A stretch of DNA of 34,793 nucleotides from the NCBI GenBank assembly GCA_902826055.1, contig CADEDJ010000034.1, positions 1 through 34,793 of the forward strand. Direction: 5' to 3'. Numbering within the stretch: position 1 is the first letter of the stretch; every line of letters begins with the position of its first letter. The stretch comes from an uncultured Nitrosomonas sp. Its GTDB lineage: Bacteria > Pseudomonadota > Gammaproteobacteria > Burkholderiales > Nitrosomonadaceae. The notes beneath the pieces were generated by a model. The model was not told where the DNA came from. It was given only the letters and a program-made list of their open reading frames with translations, and ran no database searches. Made by a program: the position numbers and the translations under genes. Shown here one piece after another: positions 25,389-33,818 of this stretch.

Positions 25389-27590
25389 TCAAAACTCAAG
25401 TGGATCCACATCCAAGATCCAACGAATCTTATGACTTTGCAAGGCGTTAATTTGCACGTACCAATGACTAAGAAATGCTTGCAATTGTTTGCGTGAGGCT
25501 GATTGTACAAGCAAGTGAGCACGTTCTAGGCCTTTCAAGCGTGGCATTTGCGCGGGGACGGGATCAAATAGCGTGACGGCTTCTGGGGGTTTTACAAGTT
25601 TGGCTGCTTGGGTTAGAAAATCTAATGCAAGTTGTCGGTTATGCGCTTCAGCGCATAATAGTGCTTGATATGCGTAGGGCGGAAAAGCGGCAATTTTTCT
25701 TTCAGCCAAAAGATTTTGTGCCCATCCATCATAATCGTGTGCTTGCAAGGCTCGGTATAAAGGATGATCAGGAAATTCTGTCTGTATGAGTACGTGGCCA
25801 CTGACATTGGCGCGTCCGGCGCGTCCGGAGACTTGTATCAATTGTGCAAACAGGCGCTCAGTGGCACGAAAATCGGTACTGTACAGAGAATTGTCGGCAT
25901 TAAGGATAGCCACCACTGACAAATTAGGAAAATCATGACCTTTGGCCAGTAATTGCGTGCCAACTAAGATATCCACTTGTTGTTCATGGACAGCATGCAG
26001 AATTTCCTGCCAAGCATTTTTATGACGTGTGCTGTCACGGTCGATACGTAAAATTCTTGCGGTTGGGAGATAGCGCGCTAAAGACTCTTCCACACGTTGT
26101 GTGCCTTGTCCGAAAGGTGCGATGTCTTGATTGCCACAGTGTAAGCAAGCTCGTGGAAATTGTCCTTCATAGCCACAGTGGTGGCAACATAATTTTTTAG
26201 CACGTAAATGAACCACAAGGCGACTGGAGCAACGTTGGCAGATTGCCGTCCATCCGCACGATTTGCACAACAGCACCGGGGCGTAGCCACGCCGGTTAAT
26301 AAACACAAGGCTTTGGTGTTTTTCAACCAGACAGTGTTGTATGGCCTTGATGAGAGGTTCGGACAATCCCTCCGGAGTTTTATGGCGGCGCACATCAATG
26401 CACTGAACCGTCGGCAATGCAGCATTTTTTATGGCGCGCGACTGCAATCGTACACTGCGGTAGCGGCCGCTGAGCGCATTGTGGTAACTTTCCAGTGATG
26501 GCGTTGCTGAACCTAATATCACTGGAATATTCATCTGTCTGGCGCGAAAAATAGCGAGATCGCGTGCAGAATAACGCAGTCCATCCTGTTGCTTGAATGA
26601 GCTATCGTGTTCTTCATCAACAATGATTAATCCAAGGTCGGGTAGCGGTGTAAAAACTGCAAGGCGGGTGCCCAAGATAATTCGTGCTTCGCCGCGATGT
26701 GCTTGTAACCAACTTGCCAGTCTTTCGGTATCGTTGAGTCCGCTATGCAAGCTTACCATGGGAATAGTAGGAAAACGCGTACGGAAAATGCTCTCCAATT
26801 GAGGCGTTAAGCTAATTTCAGGTACGAGTATTAATGCTTGTTTGTTACAAGCTAGGGCTGCAGCAATCACATTGAGATAAACCTCAGTTTTGCCGCTACC
26901 GGTAATGCCTTGCAGCAACCAAGTGTTAAATTGCTTGAGATGCGTCGTGATAGTGTTGACAGCCGCCTCTTGCTCGATTGTTAGTATGGGCGTTTTGATC
27001 GTTTTTTGGAGTGCGGTATCAACTGACATGGAAGTTGCCATAGGGGTTGCTGATATCCATCCCAATTGTAGCCACTGAAGCACTAATTTATGGGCACGTG
27101 GTGAGATTTGTTTGATTTGAGCACTGGTTAATGGTGCTATTTGCTGAAAGTTGGTCAGCAACTGACGGGCTATACGTTGACGTGCAGGAATGCTCGATAA
27201 ATCAAGTTGTTTCCCGATTTCGGTAAGATCGTATTGATGGTTATTAATGGATTGTTTCAGTTTGACCGGATTATTGTTACGTAATTTGGTAGGTAAGCTA
27301 TTCAAGATCACCATACCGACTGGGTAATGATAGTACTGACTGCAGAATCTGAATAACTGGAGTAGTGCAGGCGGTAGAGGATTTATTTCTCGATCAATGG
27401 AATAAACCGCTTTCAGTTTTTCGGTCGCGATTTGTGTGTCAGTAGTTACCGCGATAATGACGCCGGTCACTCGTTTTTTTCCAAAGGGTACATAAACCCG
27501 AGAACCGATATCGTTTTCAGTGGCATCGTCTGCCTGATAATCAAACAGTGTGTCGACCGGGATATTAAGCGCGACACGGATAATCGGCAT
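25389..27590 (-). CDS. priA: Primosomal protein N' (PriA replication restart helicase)
   Basis: A 733-residue superfamily 2 helicase that reloads the replisome at collapsed forks. The N-terminal 3'-end-binding domain opens with VALNIPVDTLFDYQ and includes GSRVYVPFGKKRVTGVI. Walker A is GITGSGKTEVYL (about residue 227). Walker B is the DEEH box in LIIVDEEHDSSFKQQDG (about 323), which includes the aromatic-rich loop. Two zinc sites are formed by CKSCGWTAICQRC and CCHHCGYEG...CLHCG (about 445-497). Helicase motif VI is in QVSGRAGRA. Length and motif order are normal, so it should be functional. It appears to be a single-gene unit with a weak ribosome site. The C-terminus ends at the usual LDVDPLEF-like sequence. 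Confidence 0.97.
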   Translation of the reverse strand: MPIIRVALNIPVDTLFDYQADDATENDIGSRVYVPFGKKRVTGVIIAVTTDTQIATEKLKAVYSIDREINPLPPALLQLFRFCSQYYHYPVGMVILNSLPTKLRNNNPVKLKQSINNHQYDLTEIGKQLDLSSIPARQRIARQLLTNFQQIAPLTSAQIKQISPRAHKLVLQWLQLGWISATPMATSMSVDTALQKTIKTPILTIEQEAAVNTITTHLKQFNTWLLQGITGSGKTEVYLNVIAAALACNKQALILVPEISLTPQLESIFRTRFPTIPMVSLHSGLNDTERLASWLQAHRGEARIILGTRLAVFTPLPDLGLIIVDEEHDSSFKQQDGLRYSARDLAIFRARQMNIPVILGSATPSLESYHNALSGRYRSVRLQSRAIKNAALPTVQCIDVRRHKTPEGLSEPLIKAIQHCLVEKHQSLVFINRRGYAPVLLCKSCGWTAICQRCSSRLVVHLRAKKLCCHHCGYEGQFPRACLHCGNQDIAPFGQGTQRVEESLARYLPTARILRIDRDSTRHKNAWQEILHAVHEQQVDILVGTQLLAKGHDFPNLSVVAILNADNSLYSTDFRATERLFAQLIQVSGRAGRANVSGHVLIQTEFPDHPLYRALQAHDYDGWAQNLLAERKIAAFPPYAYQALLCAEAHNRQLALDFLTQAAKLVKPPEAVTLFDPVPAQMPRLKGLERAHLLVQSASRKQLQAFLSHWYVQINALQSHKIRWILDVDPLEF

Positions 27591-27637
27591 AGATCAATGA
27601 ATGAAAGATGGATCGAATCCTGCTCAACATTAACAGG

Positions 27638-27677
27638 AGTTACTTACCGGAAATTGAATTTTCTCCGATAAGTAACT
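27638..27677. terminator. Strong inverted repeat between the lipoprotein gene and priA
   Basis: Two 14-base arms (AGTTACTTACCGGA / TCCGATAAGTAACT) pair with a single mismatch around a 12-base loop. On the plus strand the hairpin is followed by TTTT. On the minus strand, where it lies 21 bases after the lipoprotein stop, the T run is absent. It may stop transcription from both sides or stabilise the lipoprotein mRNA end. It is the longest hairpin I see in the window. Confidence 0.6.
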
Positions 27678-27698
27678 TTTAACAACGAGAAGCTTGTG

Positions 27699-29114
27699 CT
27701 ACTTTGAAACACGATAAACAGTGACAGATTCTTCACCTTGTTTGTCCAATTTGGCGGTATTTCCATCAGCGTTAATTGAAAAGCCAATACTACCGTCCAC
27801 ATCAGAAAAACCGGCGCATCCATTGGTATTATAGGTATAGCTTGACAGATTCAATTTTCCAGTGCCCTTGTCATAGCTATAGGATGCAAATTCAATACCT
27901 GGCTTGCTGCATTTTGCTTGATCTTCACGTTGTGTTGCACCATTAGGATCTACCATCATGAATTTGCCATTTGGAAAGAAAACCAATGTTTGTGTATTAA
28001 TAGCATCGCTATCATACGCCCACGCACCGACGATGCCATTGGCGTCATTGTCAATTTTTGAGTAACGAGTTTCTTTGACTTCCTTTTCAGCAACTTCATT
28101 TTCATTACTTAATTGGATCGGTTTGGCAATGTGAAATAATTCACCAAACACACTGGTTTTTTCGCGTTCTCTTTGCACCGTGACAATATCGGAATTGATT
28201 AATTCATAGCCATCTGTTCGCACGCGCCGGGTCGGTCCAGGATTGGAGAGGCCAGCTTTAAGATTGGTGTCTACATTTGGCGTTCCCACTAATTTAAATC
28301 CGCGATTATCAAAATCGGCAGCATTGGCGACACCGTATTCAACACCGGCTTGAAACACAGTTTTACCTCCACAAACACGGTTTTCATCACAGGAATCGTC
28401 TGGTCTTGCTTCGCCGTACAAATATTCACCGCTGCTGTCAGCAGCCACTCGCAGCACACTGGCTGTTTGGTTGGAATAATTGACCCAAATCTGCGCACTG
28501 AGTAACGCTACTCCTTGGGAAAGAAAATGTGTGCGGGCTTCTTCCTGTGTTCTGACGTTCCCTTCGATACCGCTAGTTTCCATTATGGATTTTAAATTTG
28601 CGGATTCGGCGAATGTTTCCGGATTGCTATCTAGATTGATAGTTCCTTTAACTGCAGCAGCTGTTTCATTCGAAATGGAAATGCCGTTTGTTAGATCACT
28701 GTCAGAATCCAAAGATTGCAGTAAGATCAGTAAATTTTGCAGCTTATTATCGCTGTCTCCAGCCAGTTCAATAGGTGTCACAATTTGCGAACCCTGAATA
28801 TTGCCAAGTGTCAAACCTCCTAATTTGAATTCGATTTTGTCGCCATGATTAAAATTGAATTCACCTTTTTCATTGGTTACTCCGTTTTTTCCGGAAGATG
28901 CTGCGTAGGAAACACCGGAAACAGGAGAATCAACTAGAATGCCAGTAGCGGGACCAGTGAGCATAGTTTTTTTAGTCGTAACTGCTGAAGAAGTCGATGG
29001 CGATGTATCAACATTTTTCTCACCGCTGCTGTCGCATGCAGATAAACTTACAATGAATACAGCGGGTAATAGATGTATCCATGAATTTTTTTTAAACTGA
29101 TATGTAGATTTCAT
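27699..29114 (-). CDS. Two-domain exported lipoprotein (adhesin-like), function unknown
   Basis: About 471 residues from the ATG at 29114, where MKSTYQFKK opens a signal ending in the lipobox LSAC (C27). A frame extension of 39 codons upstream is open but does not look like protein and would bury the signal, so I exclude it. Residues ~50-190 have the pattern GILVDSPVSGVSY...GVTNEKGEFNFNHGDKIEFKLGGLTLG, a beta-rich module common in proteobacterial surface proteins. Residues ~360-470 start with VGAWAYD...TLVFFPNGKFMM, a second beta module often found with the first in large adhesins, and hold one cysteine pair. The middle is not recognised. It should be anchored to the outer membrane. A role in adhesion is inferred from these module relatives only. 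Confidence 0.8.
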   Translation of the reverse strand: MKSTYQFKKNSWIHLLPAVFIVSLSACDSSGEKNVDTSPSTSSAVTTKKTMLTGPATGILVDSPVSGVSYAASSGKNGVTNEKGEFNFNHGDKIEFKLGGLTLGNIQGSQIVTPIELAGDSDNKLQNLLILLQSLDSDSDLTNGISISNETAAAVKGTINLDSNPETFAESANLKSIMETSGIEGNVRTQEEARTHFLSQGVALLSAQIWVNYSNQTASVLRVAADSSGEYLYGEARPDDSCDENRVCGGKTVFQAGVEYGVANAADFDNRGFKLVGTPNVDTNLKAGLSNPGPTRRVRTDGYELINSDIVTVQREREKTSVFGELFHIAKPIQLSNENEVAEKEVKETRYSKIDNDANGIVGAWAYDSDAINTQTLVFFPNGKFMMVDPNGATQREDQAKCSKPGIEFASYSYDKGTGKLNLSSYTYNTNGCAGFSDVDGSIGFSINADGNTAKLDKQGEESVTVYRVSK

Positions 29115-29331
29115 TACGATGCTCGCTTTTTTATTAATTAAGTAATTCAATTTGTTACAATTATAATTAAGATGTCTATGTATACCACAAGGAAATTCAT
29201 ATTTTACTACCAAGATTGCTATTATAACCAAGCAATTGATTTTTCGTTTTTATACAACTATGGGTTTTAAATTTTTGGCTTTTCGTGTATTTTTGCCGCT
29301 AATTTTTTCTTGGGAGATATAAGGTATTGAT

Positions 29332-30444
29332 ATGTCAAATATGGCTGAGATCTCACAACTGACAGAGATGTCAGTACAACTCCCCGTTGACTGGTACCTA
29401 GATCCAAAAATTCTTGAAATTGAAAAACGTATCCTGTTCGAACAAGGACCGGGTTATGTGGGTCACGAAGCGATGGTACCAAATGTTGGAGATTATTATG
29501 TACCGGAATGGATGGATAATGCCAAAGTGCTGGTACGTAATAAACAAGGTATTGAATTGCTTTCCAATGTTTGCCGTCATCGGCAAGCGCTGTTATTGAA
29601 AGGAAGAAGTAATACAAAAAATATTGTATGCCCGATTCATCGTTGGACTTATGCACTCGATGGCAAATTGCTGGGTGCGCCACATTTTAATCAGAATCCT
29701 TGTCTAAATCTTGCTAAAACTTCGTTGCAAAGTTGGAATGGTTTGTTATTTGCCGGTAAACGCAAGGTTTCCCACGATTTGACGAACTTGAGTGCGCACA
29801 TGCTAAAGAATTTTGATTTCACAGGTTACCTGCTAGATCGTGTGCAGATTGATCACTACCCGTGCAACTGGAAAACGTTTATTGAAGTTTATCTGGAAGA
29901 TTACCATGTCGATCCGTTCCACCCGGGTTTGGGGCATTTCGTCAATATTGAAAAACTCGATTGGGAATTTGGCGATTGGTATAGTGCACAAACTGTAGCG
30001 ATTGATAATGCACGCTTGCAGAAACCCGGGAGTCAAATATACGCTAAATGGCAAGAGCAAGTGCTGCAACAAACCCAAGGTACAATGCCATCATACGGAG
30101 CAATATGGTTGTTATATTTTCCCAATATCATGCTTGAATGGTATCCCTATACTTTAGTTATCAGCACGATATTACCGACGGGGGTTGAGAGTTGTGCAAA
30201 TGTCGTTGAATTTTACTATCCGGAAGAAATTGTATTGTTTGAACGGGATTTAGTAGAAGCAGAGCAAGCTGCTTACCGGGAGACAGCACGCGAGGATGAG
30301 GAAATTTGTCAATTAATGACCGCTGGTCGCCGGGCTTTGTATACCCAGGGCATCAGTGAAACAGGGCCCTATCAAATGCCATTGGAAGCCGGAATGAAGC
30401 ATTTTCATCAATTCCTGCGCCGCGAAATAAGCGGTTATCTCTGA
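29332..30444 (+). CDS. Rieske non-heme iron oxygenase, alpha-subunit type
   Basis: A 370-residue Rieske oxygenase of the ring-hydroxylating/choline-monooxygenase-like superfamily. The [2Fe-2S] ligands are C81, H83, C100 and H103 (CRHRQ ... CPIHRW, spacing CxH-x16-CxxH). The mononuclear iron site is built from H192 and H197 in EDYHVDPFHPG, with E189 at the usual position of the bridging acid three residues before the first His. The C-terminal catalytic domain is complete (FPNIMLEWYPYTLVISTILP). Enzymes of this kind need a ferredoxin and reductase; no such genes are nearby, so electrons must come from elsewhere. An AAGG ribosome site precedes the ATG, and a second ATG three codons on is possible. 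An EamA transporter starts 37 bases downstream. The substrate is not predictable. Confidence 0.92.
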   Translation: MSNMAEISQLTEMSVQLPVDWYLDPKILEIEKRILFEQGPGYVGHEAMVPNVGDYYVPEWMDNAKVLVRNKQGIELLSNVCRHRQALLLKGRSNTKNIVCPIHRWTYALDGKLLGAPHFNQNPCLNLAKTSLQSWNGLLFAGKRKVSHDLTNLSAHMLKNFDFTGYLLDRVQIDHYPCNWKTFIEVYLEDYHVDPFHPGLGHFVNIEKLDWEFGDWYSAQTVAIDNARLQKPGSQIYAKWQEQVLQQTQGTMPSYGAIWLLYFPNIMLEWYPYTLVISTILPTGVESCANVVEFYYPEEIVLFERDLVEAEQAAYRETAREDEEICQLMTAGRRALYTQGISETGPYQMPLEAGMKHFHQFLRREISGYL

Positions 30445-30481
30445 TAGCCATTCAATCTTAATTAATGCAGGAATACAGATA

Positions 30482-31336
30482 ATGCGTTCGATGTGGATGC
30501 TGGTAGCGGCATTTATGTTTGCTTGTATGGGAGTGCTTGTTAAGCTCAGTGCTGCCCATTTTTCTAGTACCGAGTTGGTATTTTATCGTTCGTTATTTGG
30601 TGTTTGGATCACCTATCTGATCCTTCGCTATTACCGCTTATCAGTGCGCACACAACATTGGCGTATTCACTGCTGGCGTGGTATTACTGGTTTAATCAGC
30701 TTGCTGATGTTTTTTTATTGTCTTACACAATTGCCTTTGGCTACGGCTGTTTCGCTGAATTATACATGGCCGCTTTTTGTAACGTTATTTTCTATATTAA
30801 TTCTTAAAGAACATATTCATTGGTCATTAGTTTGTACGATTGCGCTCGGTTTTGTCGGGGTTCTTCTTCTGTTACGCCCAACTTTGCCAGACGATCATTG
30901 GATAGCGAGTATGATAGGTGTGGCTTCTGGTTTTTTTGCAGCAATTGCTTACATTAACGTTAAGCAATTGGGTAATTTAGGTGAATCAGAATGGCATGTA
31001 GTGTTTTATTTTACTTTGATTAGTACATTGATCACCGGAGTATGGTTGTTGTTTACAACATTTAGCCCCGTTACATCATATGGTTTATTTTTACTGCTGA
31101 GTATTGGTATGACAGCAACACTGGCACAGTTAGCCATGACACGAGCTTATCATCAGGGTGTCACCCTAATAGTAACCGCGCTTGGCTATAGCACGGTACT
31201 GTTTTCAAGTCTTTTGGGTATTCTACTATGGGATGAGGTATTATCGCCCATTGCGTGGCTCGGTATGAGTTTGATTATACTGGGTGGATCGATAAGTGGT
31301 GTTTTAAGCTTTAAACAGATTTCTGCTAATACATAA
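30482..31336 (+). CDS. EamA/DMT-family transporter
   Basis: A 284-residue inner-membrane protein with about ten hydrophobic helices arranged as two five-helix EamA repeats, typical of drug/metabolite transporters. The first repeat contains FYRSLFGVWITYLILRYY and LPLATAVSLNYTWPLFVTL. The second ends with TALGYSTVLFSSLLGILLWDE and SPIAWLGMSLIILGG. These are the usual landmarks of the RhaT/EamA group, which move small metabolites or amino acids. The ribosome site AGGAAT lies just before the ATG. It follows the Rieske oxygenase by 37 bases on the same strand, so they are probably co-transcribed and might handle a common compound (inference). Confidence 0.93.
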   Translation: MRSMWMLVAAFMFACMGVLVKLSAAHFSSTELVFYRSLFGVWITYLILRYYRLSVRTQHWRIHCWRGITGLISLLMFFYCLTQLPLATAVSLNYTWPLFVTLFSILILKEHIHWSLVCTIALGFVGVLLLLRPTLPDDHWIASMIGVASGFFAAIAYINVKQLGNLGESEWHVVFYFTLISTLITGVWLLFTTFSPVTSYGLFLLLSIGMTATLAQLAMTRAYHQGVTLIVTALGYSTVLFSSLLGILLWDEVLSPIAWLGMSLIILGGSISGVLSFKQISANT

Positions 31337-31432
31337 AAAGAATTTGGTAGCTTTTAAGCTTGTAGCATAATTTGCTTCATTCAACTGAGTTGTTTATGAT
31401 GAATTTGACTTGTTATTCTTTGAGGTGAAACC

Positions 31433-31792
31433 ATGATTACTATCCAGAAAAAAGACAATTTAATTATTGTCGCCGTCATTGGTGAATTTACATTAACCGA
31501 CTATAAAGAATTTGAGCAGCAAGTGCTTTATCAATCTCACTGTGATGGTAAAGTAAATCTTTTATTCGATTGGCGTGATATGCTTGACTACACGGTTGAC
31601 GTTGCATGGGAAGAGATAAAGTTCATGCGCCAGCATGGCAATGAATTTAATAAAGTTGCTGTCGTTACAGATGATGAATGGCAGACCTGGGGCACCTGGG
31701 TTTTTAATCTTTTTGTCAATGCAAATGTATCAGTTTTCAACAACTATGAAGAAGCCGAAGAATGGGCTTCGGATACGGTAAGTAGCGAATAG
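31433..31792 (+). CDS. SpoIIAA-like (STAS-fold) protein
   Basis: A 119-residue soluble protein with the SpoIIAA-like fold. An opening strand pair (DNLIIVAVIGEFTLTDYKEFEQQ) is followed by VNLLFDWRDMLDYTVDVAWEEIKF, the segment VAVVTDDEWQTWGTWVFNLF, and a closing VSVFNNYEEAEEWA. This pattern is shared by many small environmental bacterial proteins related to anti-anti-sigma factors. Most lack proof of a regulatory role, and some bind lipids. An AGGTGAAACC ribosome region lies upstream of the ATG. It stands between the transporter and the CopD-like protein on the same strand, 96 and 100 bases from each. Confidence 0.88.
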   Translation: MITIQKKDNLIIVAVIGEFTLTDYKEFEQQVLYQSHCDGKVNLLFDWRDMLDYTVDVAWEEIKFMRQHGNEFNKVAVVTDDEWQTWGTWVFNLFVNANVSVFNNYEEAEEWASDTVSSE

Positions 31793-31892
31793 TAGATGGT
31801 TATTATCTTAATCAATTGCTGGTATATCTTACGAGCAGTTTGTTTCGCGGTATCGTAAATTCAATAACTTATAAAACCTATCAAGAAAACAC

Positions 31893-32375
31893 ATGGATGA
31901 ATTTGTATTAGCCAGAGTATTGCATGTGCTAGGTGTAGTACTTTGGATTGGGGGAGTTGCCATGGTTACTACTGTGCTATTGCCTACTTTAGCACGTATG
32001 CAATCGACGGCGGAAGCAATGGCTTTTTTTGGGCAATTCAGATGCCGATTCGCCGCACAAGCAAGATTTTCCACGCTATTGGTTGGTATAACCGGGTTTT
32101 ACATGATTTATGTATTGGACGCTTGGCAGCGTTTTACACAATGGCAATACTGGTGGATGCATGCCATGGTGCTCATGTGGTTGTTGTTTAGCGCCATGTT
32201 ATTTATTGTTGAACCACGTGATAGGCGCCGGCAAGCAACTGATGCTTCTAAACAGAAGCATATTTCCCCGGAAGTATTTATTAGAATTCAACGCAAGCAC
32301 CTGATGTTATTAGTGTTAAGCTTAATTACAATTGCTGGTGCTATAGCAGGCAGCCATGGTTGGCTGATCGCTTAG
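31893..32375 (+). CDS. CopD-like four-helix membrane protein
   Basis: A 160-residue inner-membrane protein with four helices (about residues 8-30, 55-74, 83-105 and 132-156). The opening LARVLHVLGVVLWIGGVAMV matches the first-helix motif of the CopD/YebZ family, in which the histidine may bind heme or copper. WWMHAMVLMW supplies another histidine in helix 3. It is far shorter than CopD proper and contains only half of its helices. The stop codon overlaps the ribosome site of the SirB-like gene, and the two genes lie 8 bases apart, indicating translational coupling. The upstream ribosome site is weak. Function is not established; copper or heme binding is a family-based guess. Confidence 0.75.
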   Translation: MDEFVLARVLHVLGVVLWIGGVAMVTTVLLPTLARMQSTAEAMAFFGQFRCRFAAQARFSTLLVGITGFYMIYVLDAWQRFTQWQYWWMHAMVLMWLLFSAMLFIVEPRDRRRQATDASKQKHISPEVFIRIQRKHLMLLVLSLITIAGAIAGSHGWLIA

Positions 32376-32377
32376 GG
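32374..32377 (+). promoter_or_regulatory. Ribosome site that sets the SirB-like start
   Basis: AGGG, 6 bases before the ATG at 32384, overlaps the TAG stop of the preceding gene. An in-frame TTG at 32360 would add eight residues but lies inside the previous gene without a ribosome site. Confidence 0.65.
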
Positions 32378-32383
32378 TTAGTT

Positions 32384-32770
32384 ATGAGTTACGTGTTGCT
32401 AAAAATGATTCACGTCACTAGCGTTATCACAAGCTTTACTCTGTTTTTCCTACGCGGTATCTGGTTGATAAAAGATTCAGAATACCGCTTACATCAACGC
32501 TGGGTGAAAATTCTACCGCATGTCGTGGATACTGTTTTACTGATCAGTGCCATTATGCTGGCTGTAGTTATTCAACAAAATCCGATAACACACTCTTGGC
32601 TTGCCGCTAAAATCGGTGGCTTAATCGTCTATATTGGGCTGGGTATGATTGCGATGCGATTTGGTAAGACCAGAAAAACAAAAATTATTGCCTGGATTAC
32701 AGCTCAATGTGTATTTGTTTATATTATTTTAGTTGCTGTAACCAAAAATCCAACCGTTGGTATCTTGTAA
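32384..32770 (+). CDS. SirB family inner-membrane protein
   Basis: A 128-residue membrane protein with four helices and the SirB2 signature: LLKMIHVTSVITSFTLFFLRG at the N-terminus, then LPHVVDTVLLISAIML in helix 2, and AAKIGGLIVYIGLGM in helix 3. SirB was named from invasion-gene regulation in Salmonella, but its biochemical role is unknown and it occurs widely in non-pathogens. I start it at the ATG with the AGGG ribosome site. It follows the CopD-like gene by 8 bases, making a coupled pair of small four-helix proteins with conserved histidines. It ends next to or within the start of the acetyltransferase gene. Confidence 0.85.
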   Translation: MSYVLLKMIHVTSVITSFTLFFLRGIWLIKDSEYRLHQRWVKILPHVVDTVLLISAIMLAVVIQQNPITHSWLAAKIGGLIVYIGLGMIAMRFGKTRKTKIIAWITAQCVFVYIILVAVTKNPTVGIL

Positions 32771-33323
32771 TTCATTTGACGCATCTCTGAGTAACTCATT
32801 GAATATTGATCGGTTTTGTTTGAAAAAAGCATATCACGAACAAGCGCAGGCTATCGCAGATTTGATTAATCTTACTTATCGTGGGGAAATCGGATGGACA
32901 AGGGAAACACATATCATCGGAGGTGACAGAACTAGCCGGTATGAAATAGAAATGGCTTTAATGAATACGGATGCACATTTCTTTGTTACCTATCAAGATC
33001 AATCTCAATCGTTAGCATCAAGCATTTATGTTGCAAAAGAAAATACGCATGCATATATTGGTTTTTTTTCAGTCCATCCAAGTTTACAAGGTATGGGGCT
33101 GGGGAAATATGTACTGGCACAAGCTGAAATTTTTGCCATGGAAACTATGGGTGTGTGCAAGTTTATTATGTTTGTAGTTTCTCAGCGACAAGAACTCATG
33201 GCATTTTATGAACGTAGGGGCTATTTGCGTACTGGTCAGATTGAAGCCTATCCACTGCATATGAGTATTGGAGTACCGAAAGTTTCTGGATTAACGATTG
33301 AATATCTGGAGAAAATTGTATGA
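32757..33323 (+). CDS. GNAT-family N-acetyltransferase
   Basis: Up to 188 residues with the GCN5-related acetyltransferase fold. The acetyl-CoA pyrophosphate loop is QGMGLGK, inside GFFSVHPSLQGMGLGKYVL. The N-terminal part has LTYRGEIGWTRETHIIGGDRTS, typical of a GNAT subgroup, and the end has MAFYERRGYLRTG, the conserved helix-strand near the C-terminus. The start is uncertain. The longest reading begins at a TTG (32757) that overlaps SirB by 14 bases; a later TTG at 32799 would leave a 28-base gap. No ATG lies ahead of the fold and neither TTG has a strong ribosome site. Substrate unknown. Confidence 0.88.
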   Translation: MVSCNSFDASLSNSLNIDRFCLKKAYHEQAQAIADLINLTYRGEIGWTRETHIIGGDRTSRYEIEMALMNTDAHFFVTYQDQSQSLASSIYVAKENTHAYIGFFSVHPSLQGMGLGKYVLAQAEIFAMETMGVCKFIMFVVSQRQELMAFYERRGYLRTGQIEAYPLHMSIGVPKVSGLTIEYLEKIV

Positions 33324-33536
33324 TTGCTAAAATTTCATTTTAATTCTTTTAAAGGAGGTTTATTTTTAGTTTGCTTCAATCCAAACTCTCGCTCTCTGAA
33401 CGAGATTCTAATTTCAAATCACCTTACATCATTCATAGTAAGTGTTTGCACTTATATTTTATTAACTTTTGTCATGATATTGTGTTCGTTGCACTGGACA
33501 GAATGTAGCCAAAATTCTTTATAAAGGGGAGGAATC

Positions 33537-33788
33537 ATGCTTGTAAAAATTTTGTTGATAATCGCACTGAGTTTAAGTGTTTCCTGTTTTGCTGAATCCG
33601 AAGGAAATAAATCAAGACGCTTACTGGATACCAATCACCAACGCCATCCATCAACCGACACAAGTCAACAACAGCAACAACAACACGCGGATCCGTCTAC
33701 AAATAAACGAGATTCTCAATCGACTCAAGAGCGTAACTCAGATACGAAACCATCAATGGTTGATTACTGTAGAGAACATACTTGCTAA
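33537..33788 (+). CDS. Small exported Gln-rich protein with C-terminal Cys pair
   Basis: An 83-residue protein with a Sec signal peptide (VKILLIIALSLSVSCFA, cleavage near residue 19). It continues as a charged, disordered chain with a run of six glutamines and ends in MVDYCREHTC. A strong ribosome site (AAGGGGAGG) precedes the ATG, which makes the gene convincing despite its size. The mature form has only two cysteines, five positions apart at the very end, which could form a disulfide, bind a metal or cross-link to a partner. The gene ends 30 bases before the carbonic anhydrase ATG on the same strand, so the pair are probably one transcript. I do not recognise a named family. Confidence 0.75.
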   Translation: MLVKILLIIALSLSVSCFAESEGNKSRRLLDTNHQRHPSTDTSQQQQQQHADPSTNKRDSQSTQERNSDTKPSMVDYCREHTC

Positions 33789-33808
33789 TTTAATAACTAC
33801 TTGCAATC

Positions 33809-33812
33809 GGAG
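33809..33812 (+). promoter_or_regulatory. Ribosome site that sets the carbonic anhydrase start
   Basis: GGAG, 6 bases ahead of the ATG at 33819. The in-frame TTG at 33801 is not used because this site would fall inside it. Confidence 0.65.
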
Positions 33813-33818
33813 TTATCT

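Noticed and set aside
25293..25496. 67-codon plus-strand frame with a GAGGG site
   Set aside because: Its second half is antisense to the end of priA and the product resembles nothing known.
29115..29231. Upstream extension of the adhesin-like lipoprotein
   Set aside because: The extra 39 residues precede a complete lipoprotein signal peptide and are low-complexity AT-rich coding; the internal ATG is the better start.
33324..33524. 66-codon plus-strand frame after the acetyltransferase
   Set aside because: Non-ATG start with no ribosome site; the AAGGAGG near 33352 lies inside it and is too far from any in-frame start to serve it or the next gene.
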